From Planctomycetaceae bacterium (lineage in GTDB: Bacteria > Planctomycetota > Planctomycetia > Pirellulales > Thermoguttaceae), in NCBI GenBank assembly GCA_012719125.1, contig JAAYAY010000138.1:1-35815 (forward strand): a DNA stretch of 35,815 nt, given 5' to 3'. Under the pieces are notes generated by a model. That model had not been told where the DNA came from, did no database searches, and was given only the letters and a program-made list of their open reading frames with translations. This document shows positions 1 to 8,246 of the stretch, in pieces (the first letter of the stretch is position 1; every line of letters starts with the position of its first letter). The position numbers and the translations under genes are program-made.

Positions 1-1381
1 AGTAATTGGAGAGGCGGACGGACGCCAACGCTTGGAGCGATCATCGGATTTCCAGGTGGCCGTGGAGAGTATGCGGTCATGCTGCGAGCGAAGACCGACG
101 TGGCTTATCGGTACTTCCTTGGGTTGAGCCCTGCCGACGAACTGCCGGACCCCAGTTCCCTGTGCGTGTTCCGCGGGCGGTTGGGAGTCGAGGGTTACCG
201 TGGCATATTCAAGGAGGTGGTCGCGCAGGCGCGGGAGCTTGGCTTGGTCAAGGACCGGTTGCGTCTGAAAGACGCCACTCACGTGATTGCCGACGTGGCG
301 ATTCCTACGGCGTTGGCCCTGGTGGCTCAGGTTCGCGACCGGTTGCTGACGGCGGCAGAGCCGTTTGACCAACTCCGCGTGGAGGGAGAACGGGCTCGCA
401 TAGAGATGATCCGCATCTCTGGCGAGGCAAGTTCGAAGGAAGAACGTTTGGCGGCAAAAGTGACTCATTTGCGAGAGATCCTCGCCTGGGTCGACGAGTT
501 GCGTCCGCCACCTGATGAAGAGGAGAACCGAGCATGGCAAACCCTGCTCGCGACACGCCGGTTGGCTCATAAGGTCTTGGCGGACCAAGAAAATCCCCAA
601 TCGCCTGATCGTACGCGCAGTACCGTTGATCCCGAAGCGAGGCGGGCCATGCACGGCCAGTGGTACGATGGATATCTGCTGGACTTGATGATGGACGCCG
701 ACAGCGAGCTGATCACGGCAATCGACGTGATGCCGGCCAACGGAGATGAAGGCGCCAACGCGGCGGAATTGGTGCGTCAGGAAGAAGCGGCGCACGGCAA
801 CGACATTCAAGCCTTGTCGATGGACGGCGCGGGGTTTCGAGGATCTGTGTTGCGAGATCTGGAAGATCCAGCAGGATTGGGCTGGATGTCTACACGCCTC
901 CCAGCCGGGAAAAGGAGGTGACCCATTTTCGGCCGGAGGATTTCTCGGAAGACCCGGTCGCTGCAACGCTGACCTGCCCGGCCGGGCACACAACAAGCCG
1001 ACGTAAACGCAACCGTCACGACTCTGGATGGGAATATTCTTTCCTCCGCAAACTCTGTGCCGCCTGTCCTCTGCAACTCAGTGTATGAGTAAGCCTATCG
1101 CGAAAGTCGGTCGCGCAGTCAACAAGGGCGACTATGAAGTAGAATATCGGCGGATGCGAGCCAAGGCGCAGACGAGTCAGTTCGCCGAGGTCCGCCGGGA
1201 GCATCCCAAAGTCGAGCGAAAGCCGGCCGAACTGGTCCGTCGGCACGGAGCTCGACGGACACGCTACCGGGGACGCTGGAAGGTACTCTGCGGGCAACTC
1301 CTGGCAGCCACGGCCGCGAACGTAAAACGAATTGTCTTCCTGCTCACAGATCACGACACCATGAACCTCGAACCCATCTAA
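1..1381 (+). pseudogene. IS1182-family transposase, broken by two frameshifts
   Basis: The first readable part begins near 79 (MLRAKTDVAYRYFLGL) and matches the N-terminal DUF772-type region and the start of the DDE domain of IS1182 transposases. Near 880 the reading frame is lost. The protein continues in another frame as LDVYTPPSREKEVTHF, through the cysteine motif CPAGH and on to CAACPLQL. It breaks again near 1082, where the third frame carries CMSKPIAK and the typical C-terminus ELVRRHGARRTRYRG...LLAATAANVKRI, ending at 1381. At least two small indels therefore separate three frames, so no intact transposase can be made from this copy. Bases before 79 read open in frame but do not look like the expected N-terminus. 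Confidence 0.8.
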
Positions 1382-1554
1382 CCAATTCAAAAGGAGCCCG
1401 GCTCCACGAAATGGCTAAACCAGGCAACGCCGGCATTTGCGCCTCTCAACAGCTACGAAATCCGGCTGGAGCCGGACACGAACAAACACGAACGAAAACA
1501 GAACGCGAACCAAGCAAAACCAGGATATCGGGCCCGACTTTTTCAGCAGTCTCC
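1..1554 (+). mobile_element. IS1182-like insertion sequence, decayed, left end outside or lost
   Basis: The transposase remnant is followed by about 170 non-coding bases that end in GACTTTTTCAGCAGTCTCC (1536-1554). This kind of terminus is common at the ends of IS1182-type elements, so I place the right end here. The left inverted repeat is not seen in the window, so the element is either cut by the window edge or truncated. The neighbouring oxidoreductase gene stops only about 20 bases downstream. Family assignment rests on the transposase; the terminal repeat is an inference. Confidence 0.55.
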
Positions 1555-1573
1555 GGCGCCCGGTACCTACTTG

Positions 1574-2857
1574 TCATGCGAACGGCGTGATGCCGGGCAT
1601 GGCGGTGGCGTAGTTGCCGGCGGCGTCGGGTTTGACGGGCGGTTCGGCGTCGAAGCTGTATTCCTTCTGGGTGAAGTCGAGGGTCGACTGCATGGCCTGT
1701 TCCCAGGTGATCTCCTTACCGGTGTAGCAGACCATCTGGGCCAGGATCGCCAGCATGGAACTGGTGAACATGTAGCTCGTGTTGTTCACGTAGTTGCCCG
1801 AGCGGATGCCGTCGAACAGTTCCTTGTGTTCCTGGTCGTACATGCTCACCTTGGGCCCGTCGTATTCCCACTCGGTGGCCCCAGTGATCTTGCAGCGGGT
1901 GGGCAGGTAGGCCTGACCTTTCGAGCCGAAGACGACGTCGGTCGTGCCGTTGTAGCAGTTGGGAATATCGCGGCAGAAGCCGAACATCCGGGCGCCGCTG
2001 GCGTACTCGAAGACCACGGCGAAGTGGTCGAACTGATCGCCGTACTTGGGATCGAGGCAGACCTGCCGTCCGCCCATGCCCCAGGCCTTCAGCGGCGGCA
2101 CGTCGCCCAGAATCCAGGAGCCCTTGTCGATGCTGTGAATCAACTGCTGGGCCGTCTGATCGCCGGAGAGCCAGTTGAAGTGGTACCAGTTCTGGTACTG
2201 GTAGTACATTTCGCTCCACTCCGGCTGCCGCTCACGGAGAATGTAAGGCCGTGTGAGATAGTTTTCCTGGACGTTGATGACGTCGCCGATGGCGCCGTCC
2301 TGGACTCGTTTGATCGTCTCGCGGACGCCGAGATCGTAGCGCCAACAGAGGCCGGAGACGAGGGTCAGGTTCTTTTTCTTCGCCTCTTCGCCGGCGGCCA
2401 TGGCGATCTTGAGGCCGGGAACGTCGAGCCCGTGCGGCTTCTCGCAGAAGACGTGCTTGTTGGCGGCCACGGCCGCTTTGAGGTAGACCGGGTGGAAATG
2501 GGAGGCGGCGGCGATCAGGACGACGTCGGCGGAGTCGATCACCTTCTGGTAGGCGTCGAAACCTACGAACATGTGGTCGTCGTCGACGGCGACCTGGTCG
2601 GGTTTGAGTTCCTTGAGCCGCTGGCGGGCGCCGGTCACGCGATCCTCGAAAATGTCGGCCATGGCCACGAGAGTGACGTCGGGGCCGGCGTTCATGGCGT
2701 TGACGGCCGCCCCGCTGCCGCGTCCGCCGCAGCCGATCAGGCCGATCTTGATCTTGTCGCTGCCGGCGGCATGGGAACTGCGGGCGAGGGAGAGCGTGGT
2801 GGAAGCAGCGGCCGTGGCGGCGAGGGTCGATTTGAGGAAGTTGCGGCGAGTGGTCAT
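1574..2857 (-). CDS. Gfo/Idh/MocA family oxidoreductase, Tat-exported
   Basis: A predicted NAD(P)-dependent sugar or polyol oxidoreductase of 427 residues. The N-terminus MTTRRNFLKSTLAATAAAS is a twin-arginine signal with a hydrophobic stretch ending near SSHAAG, so the folded enzyme is probably exported. A Rossmann nucleotide-binding loop follows (KIKIGLIGCGGRGSG, about residues 35-50), then the family EKPH motif with its catalytic lysine (HVFCEKPHGLD, about residue 140) and a C-terminal GFO/IDH domain. A ribosome site AGGAG lies about 9 bases before the ATG. Large paralogous sets of such Tat-secreted oxidoreductases are typical of planctomycetes. The substrate cannot be read from the sequence. 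The gene stands alone between the decayed IS element and the ATPase/TOPRIM cassette. Confidence 0.9.
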   Translation of the reverse strand: MTTRRNFLKSTLAATAAASTTLSLARSSHAAGSDKIKIGLIGCGGRGSGAAVNAMNAGPDVTLVAMADIFEDRVTGARQRLKELKPDQVAVDDDHMFVGFDAYQKVIDSADVVLIAAASHFHPVYLKAAVAANKHVFCEKPHGLDVPGLKIAMAAGEEAKKKNLTLVSGLCWRYDLGVRETIKRVQDGAIGDVINVQENYLTRPYILRERQPEWSEMYYQYQNWYHFNWLSGDQTAQQLIHSIDKGSWILGDVPPLKAWGMGGRQVCLDPKYGDQFDHFAVVFEYASGARMFGFCRDIPNCYNGTTDVVFGSKGQAYLPTRCKITGATEWEYDGPKVSMYDQEHKELFDGIRSGNYVNNTSYMFTSSMLAILAQMVCYTGKEITWEQAMQSTLDFTQKEYSFDAEPPVKPDAAGNYATAMPGITPFA

Positions 2858-2942
2858 GGGAGTCTCCTATATCGTAGCCAGTTTTAACCAGAATCCGATC
2901 GAGTCTATTCAAGCAGGTCGCGGAGTAAAAAGCCACACCCGG

Positions 2943-2965
2943 CGAACATTTTCCTGCAATGTTCG
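2943..2965. repeat. Perfect 8-bp inverted repeat in the spacer 2858-3138
   Basis: CGAACATT (2943-2950) and AATGTTCG (2958-2965) are perfect inverted arms separated by 7 bases. The element lies about 85-110 bases upstream of the oxidoreductase ATG. It could be an operator or a transcript hairpin. There is no clear T-run on the minus strand just after it, so a terminator for the upstream cassette is less likely. I see nothing else convincing in the 281-base spacer. Confidence 0.4.
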
Positions 2966-3138
2966 GCGGAATTCAACTGTTCGCGCGTGACTGACAGGCA
3001 GTGAAAGAAATGACGATTCATGGGCAGCTCGGTTGACTGTCTCATCGAGCTGCACAGTAGCTGGTCCTGTGACGCTGACGTGACTGCAAAAAACAGATCG
3101 CAACCCCAAATGCCGCTGGACGAAAGAGCGTTCGCCGG

Positions 3139-3984
3139 TCAGACTCTCTCTGCCAGTTCACGCAAGTCAGCGTGTTGGCGCCAATCGACGTGCTCCACAG
3201 CCCAACTACAGAAGTGCTGCATCGAGATTGAATTCGGATGCAGTCGCTGCATCGCCTTCGCAAGGTCCTTGCCGTGAAACCAGACTAGATACTCGGCTCG
3301 CTCGATGAACTCCAGTGCAGCAAATCGCGAGGAGAAATGCCGATAGAGTTCTACGAAATGCGATTCCGAAATACTACTGGTCACCCTCTGATAGTCAGCC
3401 AGCAAGCTCTTTGCCCGGGCAATACAATCATTCTCAGCAAGCGAGGACGGCAAGCAGCCGCTTCCTTCCGTCCATGTTGTACTGATCTCCGGCCAACGAT
3501 CACCGGGTTTCAGCCGGGAAAGTGCCCAGCGAATAGCCTCATAGGAGGCAATCTGTCTTGCCGCTTCATTCATCCATTGCCGAATGTCCGACACCCCCGG
3601 TGACGTCCCGTGACTCCAGTTCGGGGCGTTTTGTGCGAGAGTAGTCCAATAGTTGTCAATCAAGTCGGCATCGAGTAGATAGTTCTCGATGGCGGCACGG
3701 TGCGTATGGAATAGCGGCTTGCCTTGGTGCGGGGCAATCAGTAGAACATCGGCCGACGGTTCGACATCGAAGTCACGATCCCGAAATGCGAGGTAGGGAG
3801 GCGGGCTTTGATATCCCGCGAGTCGGCCACGAATGAACGAGCGAAGTCCTTGCTTTCCGCCGGAGGGAACAACGAGAATGGTTGGCGGCTTTCCACGAAG
3901 CAAGCGGCTGAGCAAGCGATAGTCGAGGCTATCTGGTTCACCTTCACAGAACAACAGCTTAGTACCGCGCCCAGTCACGTTCAT
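3139..3984 (-). CDS. DUF4435/TOPRIM-like protein, AriB-like effector of a PARIS-type system
   Basis: A 281-residue protein with a TOPRIM-like N-terminus. KLLFCEGEPDSLDY (residues 9-22) supplies the conserved glutamate E14 and nearby acidic residues. YLAFRDRDFD (64-73) supplies the DxD pair D69/D71. AAIENYLLD resembles the EIENYLL motif of DUF4435 proteins. In known PARIS systems the DUF4435 partner AriB is the toxic nuclease released by the ATPase AriA; that role here is by analogy. The reading frame extends upstream, but I chose the ATG at 3984 because it forms an ATGA overlap with the ATPase stop codon and has GGGAGG six bases before it. This indicates translational coupling. The C-terminal half is unrecognised. 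Confidence 0.75.
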   Translation of the reverse strand: MNVTGRGTKLLFCEGEPDSLDYRLLSRLLRGKPPTILVVPSGGKQGLRSFIRGRLAGYQSPPPYLAFRDRDFDVEPSADVLLIAPHQGKPLFHTHRAAIENYLLDADLIDNYWTTLAQNAPNWSHGTSPGVSDIRQWMNEAARQIASYEAIRWALSRLKPGDRWPEISTTWTEGSGCLPSSLAENDCIARAKSLLADYQRVTSSISESHFVELYRHFSSRFAALEFIERAEYLVWFHGKDLAKAMQRLHPNSISMQHFCSWAVEHVDWRQHADLRELAERV

Positions 3985-5087
3985 CGCAATCCTCCCATGC
4001 GACAAACGCATTCGGGGGGTACGTATTGGACGATCCAGTCTGAATGGCTCGTGATGATGAACTGATTGTTCTTGCCCAGGTCTGGAAGCGCGCGAATCAG
4101 CGCCTGCTGAAGTGGCGGATGCAGGTGCAGGTCGATTTCGTCGATAAGCACGACCGAATTGTTAATCTGCCAATTCGCGAAGTCAAAAATGAGAGGGAAT
4201 ATTGCACGTTCCCCTCCTGACATCTCCGACAGTTCATATTGGTGGTGGCCATCGTAAAGGAAGAACCACGGTTCACTCAACACCTCATCGACGTCTGAAC
4301 GTGGAACAGACCCTTCAAATCGACGGTTAGGGAATACTGTGGCATAGGCCTTCTCAATGTCGGCGAACAAATCGCGCTGTCCTGGACGGAGTTGATACTC
4401 CCCTCGCTCAATGCGCGAATGAAACTGCATCAAGTCTGCCAGCCGTCTGCGCAAGAGATTCTCATCATACTGCAAGTACCCGCCATTTGCCGAAGAATCA
4501 CCGATATCGCTCGGCGACGCCAGCATCTCGGCAGTCAAACTGGTCGACGTGCGATGTTCCGTATACCAGAACACGGTCCCGACGTTCTCGAAAACTCGAT
4601 GACCTTCTTCGACAAGCTTCACGATTTGTTTGGCATACTCGCGCCCCCGAAATTGGAAATACTGTTGACCGATTTCCGCACGAACGTGTCCCTCGCGCAA
4701 TGTCAATGAGACTGAAGAGTCTTGTGAGGGAGGCGTTACTCCGGGGCGATCCTCCAATCCGGGCACCTTCTGGAAGTACTCGACCGTCGCGTTCAGTTCT
4801 GGCTGCGAAAAGCCGACTTTCAAAACGACCTCGGACGGCAGAGCCCACGCATTACCGGCAAGGCTTAGGTCATATCCGGGCCAATCAAGGTCTGCGGGTT
4901 CGTGCAGGCGCCGCGTGGCGGTTCCGAGTGTGGCCGCAATCGCCTGCAGAACCGTCGACTTGCCGCTTCCGTTGTCGCCAACAAGTACGATCAGCGAACG
5001 GGCAAGGCCGGTTTCGTCGTCAATGAAACTCAACTGTTCGTCACGGAATTTCTTGAAATACCTCAGGCGAATCGATTCGACATGCAT
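3981..5087 (-). CDS. AAA (ABC/SMC-like) ATPase, AriA-like sensor of a PARIS-type system
   Basis: A 368-residue ATPase of the AAA_15/AAA_21 overcome-lysogenization-defect type. It opens with MHVESIRLRYFKKFRD, the usual start of RecF/SMC-like ATPases. Walker A is GDNGSGKST (37-45), the ABC signature is MSGGER (289-294), Walker B is LIDEID (314-319) and the H-loop is ITSHSD with H348. The middle, about 90-280, is variable and may carry the sensing or assembly region. It is the first gene of a two-gene unit and overlaps the TOPRIM gene by 4 bases. Such pairs occur in PARIS; the fused equivalents are OLD and GajA nucleases. Base composition is less GC-rich than the flanking genes, consistent with horizontal transfer. 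PARIS identity is an inference from motifs and gene order. Confidence 0.85.
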   Translation of the reverse strand: MHVESIRLRYFKKFRDEQLSFIDDETGLARSLIVLVGDNGSGKSTVLQAIAATLGTATRRLHEPADLDWPGYDLSLAGNAWALPSEVVLKVGFSQPELNATVEYFQKVPGLEDRPGVTPPSQDSSVSLTLREGHVRAEIGQQYFQFRGREYAKQIVKLVEEGHRVFENVGTVFWYTEHRTSTSLTAEMLASPSDIGDSSANGGYLQYDENLLRRRLADLMQFHSRIERGEYQLRPGQRDLFADIEKAYATVFPNRRFEGSVPRSDVDEVLSEPWFFLYDGHHQYELSEMSGGERAIFPLIFDFANWQINNSVVLIDEIDLHLHPPLQQALIRALPDLGKNNQFIITSHSDWIVQYVPPECVCRMGGLR

Positions 5088-5122
5088 GGCAATTCTCCGA
5101 ATGCGCAGTATTTCTTCGGACT

Positions 5123-5151
5123 ATTATACGTAGCGAACGCACATCGCACAG
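5123..5151 (-). promoter_or_regulatory. Candidate promoter of the ATPase/TOPRIM cassette
   Basis: On the minus strand a perfect -10 hexamer TATAAT occupies 5123-5128, about 35 bases before the ATPase ATG. The -35 region 17 bases upstream is poor (CTGTGC-like), so the promoter may depend on an activator or be recognised mainly through the -10. It gives the cassette its own start, independent of the VCBS gene upstream. Confidence 0.45.
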
Positions 5152-5197
5152 AGGATTTCATGGCAACGCATTCCTGTTGAGCAGAATCAACACGAGA

Positions 5198-6391
5198 TTA
5201 CGGCTTGCTGAGGAACACGAACGTGCCCTTTTTGTTGCCGACGATCACGTCGGGGATCGGATCGTCGTTGAGCCGAGCGGCGGCCACCTGGGTGCCGACG
5301 CCCGAATCGTCGTCGATCATGTGGGGGACGAACTTGGCGCCGCCGGGGCCGCGTTGGAGTTCAAACCAGTAGACGACGGCCGGGGCGTCGGCTTCCTTGT
5401 CGCCCGTGGGACCGTGGGCCCAGAAGCGTTTGCCGGTGACGAAATCGAGCAGTCCATCGCCGTTCATGTCGGCGAGGTCGTAGGCATGGAGTTGGCTGAT
5501 GCGGAGTGCGTCGGACTCCATGTCGGGTTCGATGGGGAGGATGACGTTCTGCTCAAAGGTGATCTCACCCTTGTCGTTGCGGATCTGCTTGTACCAGACC
5601 AGCCCATAGAGGTGGCAGTGCCAGGCGGTGACGACGTCGTTCAGGCCGTCGCCGTCAATGTCGTAGACGGGCATCTGCGCCGCGGCCTCGGCGAACTTGA
5701 AGGGATGCTGAATCCACGGTTCGCCTTCCTTGAGTTCGGCCGGCTGTTCCCACCAGCAAGCGCCTTCGAGGATGTCGGTGCGGCCGTCGCCGTTGATGTC
5801 GCCGACGCCGACGCCGTGGGTGTAGCGCTGGTATTTGCCCTCAGTGCTCACCTTGTGGAACGTCCACGGCTGGTCGGGCTTGGCAGGGTCCCACTCGGCG
5901 TAGCCGAGGAAGCCGTCGATGTTGTAGACCAGTTCCGGTCGGCCGTCGCCGGTCACGTCGCCCCAGACGGGCGATTCGTTGCCCACGTTCTTCAGGCACG
6001 GATGCTCGATCCAGGGCCCCTTCTTCTCACCCGGATTCTCGTACCACGAGGCGTCTTTGCCCGGCCACGGCGCATAGAAGATGTCGGGCCACTGGTCGCC
6101 GTTGAAATCGCCCGTGTAGGTCAGGAAGTTGTCGGAGTAGCCCTTGGGATCGAACTCCTGAACCGGGCGGATCTCGTGACGCTGTTTGAAGTCGGGGCCG
6201 GCATACCAGTAGGGGCCGGAGACGACGTCGGTCTTGCCGTCGCGGTCGAAGTCGGCGTAGTAGGCGCCTTCGCAGAGGAACTTGTCGGACAAGGTGAGTT
6301 TCTCGAAGGCGATGTCGGCGGCGTGGACCGTGCCGATGAGGCAAAACGTCGCGCTCAGCAGGATTACGGAGGCGGTGATGAGGTATTTCAC
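5198..6391 (-). CDS. Secreted FG-GAP/VCBS repeat protein
   Basis: A 397-residue exported beta-propeller-like protein. I place the start at the GTG at 6391 because AGGGAG lies just upstream and the protein then begins directly with a signal peptide (VKYLITASVILLSATFCLIG, cleavage near VHAA). The longer frame to 6475 adds 28 residues without a signal-like N-terminus. Calcium-binding-like loops recur through the chain: DFDRDGKTD, DFNGDQWPD, DVTGDGRPE, DINGDGRTD, DIDGDGLND and DMNGDGLLD, with a degenerate LNDDPIPD near the end. These are the FG-GAP/VCBS signature found in integrin-like propellers and in many planctomycete surface proteins. Ligand unknown. No catalytic domain is visible. Confidence 0.85.
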   Translation of the reverse strand: MKYLITASVILLSATFCLIGTVHAADIAFEKLTLSDKFLCEGAYYADFDRDGKTDVVSGPYWYAGPDFKQRHEIRPVQEFDPKGYSDNFLTYTGDFNGDQWPDIFYAPWPGKDASWYENPGEKKGPWIEHPCLKNVGNESPVWGDVTGDGRPELVYNIDGFLGYAEWDPAKPDQPWTFHKVSTEGKYQRYTHGVGVGDINGDGRTDILEGACWWEQPAELKEGEPWIQHPFKFAEAAAQMPVYDIDGDGLNDVVTAWHCHLYGLVWYKQIRNDKGEITFEQNVILPIEPDMESDALRISQLHAYDLADMNGDGLLDFVTGKRFWAHGPTGDKEADAPAVVYWFELQRGPGGAKFVPHMIDDDSGVGTQVAAARLNDDPIPDVIVGNKKGTFVFLSKP

Positions 6392-6584
6392 GGGTAGTCT
6401 CCCTCGCAGAAAGGTGGATTGTTTGGGTTGCCGGCGACAATCGGGGCTCTGAGTTTCGGCCTGATCTTCAGACATCGTCGGGTGTCAGACTCTACTTGTA
6501 CTCACTCGCGATACGACAATCCAGAGTGTGACCGAAATGTTTGAGGCTCGATTTGCGACACACGATCGTCCGCGAAGGGGTGCT

Positions 6585-8024
6585 TCAGGGCATCGAATCC
6601 GACGTCAAGGTTTGCTCCATCATCTCCAGCGCGGACCGATAGACCCGGCCGGGGAGGTCCTGAAGTGATGCTGGAGCAGTCGCGGGAGAGCCCGCGTGGC
6701 GAGTCTCGGTCATAGGTGCAAGGGAATCACCGGCCTGGGCCTCGACAGCCTGGATCCGGCTGGAGAGCCGGGCCTTCTCGGATTCCGGCATCGCTCGAAC
6801 CTTGTTGGCGAAGTTGGAGAACGTCCAGAACGCCTGCGGCGGTTCGGGTGGGAAAGGAGAGGTCACCTTCTGGTCAAACCGCTCCTGGCTCGGGCGCTCG
6901 GTCTCCGCGCGAAAGCCGGGCGGAAAGTCGGCGATTCCGAAGGGAAACGGGATGAACACCGAGGTTTCCGGGGCCGCCAGGCACATCCAGTAGACGAGGC
7001 CACGGTCGCGTGAGGGCTGTGTGCCGAGCCGGGTCACGAAGCTGGTCTGGGTGTTTCCGCGGCAGATTGCCTCGGCGGAGTTGCAGACCACTTGTTGCCC
7101 CTCGACGGTGCAGATCGAATCGCCGCCGTTGTGACGGAGAACGCGGATGAGGTCGTGGACGCCGGTTTTCTTGGCGGGCACGACGGAAAACGGCGGCTTG
7201 TTGCCGACGGCCAGGGGATTGACGGCGACGTAGCGGAGGCCGTTGGATTGCCGGCCGTAGTTGGCCGGATTGGCCGCGGCCTTGGGATCGGCATAGACGG
7301 CGGCGAAATCGAAGGGGCCGTCCTTCTCCGGATCGTACCAGCCGCGCCCGACCGCGTAGGTGACGATGTCGTGCGAAGCGAGAACATTCTGCGTGTCGGC
7401 AAGATCGACCTTGCGGACGGTGAAGGTGTTGGCCACCATGGCGACCTGGCCGTCTGCAACGCGGTGGGCCAGCCAGTGCTTGCCCCGGATTACGCAGAAC
7501 AGCCAGCCTTCTTGCGGGTCGGCGATCACGTAGGTGCGTCCCGAGGCGACGTATCCGAATCGTTCGACCAGTTCGCCGGCGATTCGCACTCCTTCCCGGG
7601 CGGTTCGAGCACGTTCGGCCACGAGACGGCGGAGCATGTAGCCGATTCCGCCGTCGGTCAACTCGCCCCGGTTTTCGCGAGAAGGGCAGTTGTCGCTGGT
7701 CACACACACGCCCCACTCGTTCAGGTAACTGTCGGAGAAGTCCGGCCCCGGCATCTCCGACCAGAGATAGGCCCATGTCTCGGGGACTTGTTCGAGCGTG
7801 CCGCCGTTTCGGAGCGTGACGACTTCGCCAGGTGCGTGGCTGCGGCGAGGGATCTTGTGATGGTTGACCACCTGGGGCGGCGAGTCGTCCTCGTTGTGGG
7901 CCACGAGGACGCAACCGTCGGTGGAGGCGTCCTTGCCGACCACGATGGAGAAGCAGGCCCGGCAGGGAGACGGGGCGATCCAGAGAACGGCAATTGCTGA
8001 AAGGGCAATGACCGAGGACCGCAC
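6585..8024 (-). CDS. Peptidase C69 family dipeptidase, secreted
   Basis: A protein of about 479 residues related to dipeptidase A/secernin (MEROPS C69), Ntn-type hydrolases whose N-terminal cysteine becomes the nucleophile after cleavage. The motif ACFSIVVGKDASTDG places that cysteine at residue 24, right after a signal-like stretch SVIALSAIAVLWIAPSP. It is followed by VLVAHNEDD and NEWGVCVTSDNC, typical of the family. I chose the GTG at 8024 because the signal peptide then begins at once; it lacks a good ribosome site. An ATG at 8204 in the same frame would add 60 residues of odd composition. The next gene upstream is an amino-acid/dicarboxylate symporter, so the pair may handle peptides and their products. 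Confidence 0.8.
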   Translation of the reverse strand: MRSSVIALSAIAVLWIAPSPCRACFSIVVGKDASTDGCVLVAHNEDDSPPQVVNHHKIPRRSHAPGEVVTLRNGGTLEQVPETWAYLWSEMPGPDFSDSYLNEWGVCVTSDNCPSRENRGELTDGGIGYMLRRLVAERARTAREGVRIAGELVERFGYVASGRTYVIADPQEGWLFCVIRGKHWLAHRVADGQVAMVANTFTVRKVDLADTQNVLASHDIVTYAVGRGWYDPEKDGPFDFAAVYADPKAAANPANYGRQSNGLRYVAVNPLAVGNKPPFSVVPAKKTGVHDLIRVLRHNGGDSICTVEGQQVVCNSAEAICRGNTQTSFVTRLGTQPSRDRGLVYWMCLAAPETSVFIPFPFGIADFPPGFRAETERPSQERFDQKVTSPFPPEPPQAFWTFSNFANKVRAMPESEKARLSSRIQAVEAQAGDSLAPMTETRHAGSPATAPASLQDLPGRVYRSALEMMEQTLTSDSMP

Positions 8025-8246
8025 GTTCTTGCGAGGGTGGGGCTTCCTGGAAGGAAAGAAGAGAGAAAAGAAAATGTGGGAAAGGAAAATGAAGAGATTA
8101 TTAGAGTCTTTGTGCTGGGCTTGCACGCATGGTGCGCGCATGTTTGTGAAGGTTGGGTTGCGGGCTTGCCCCGCCTTGGTGTTGTGGATTCGATGTTTCG
8201 TCATGTTCTTTTCCCCATCTTCTTTTCTGTCCTCTTTTGGGCCGGA

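Noticed and set aside
1571-2887. Long plus-strand open frame of 438 codons
   Set aside because: It lies opposite the Gfo/Idh/MocA gene, has valine-glycine-aspartate-rich shadow composition and matches no family.
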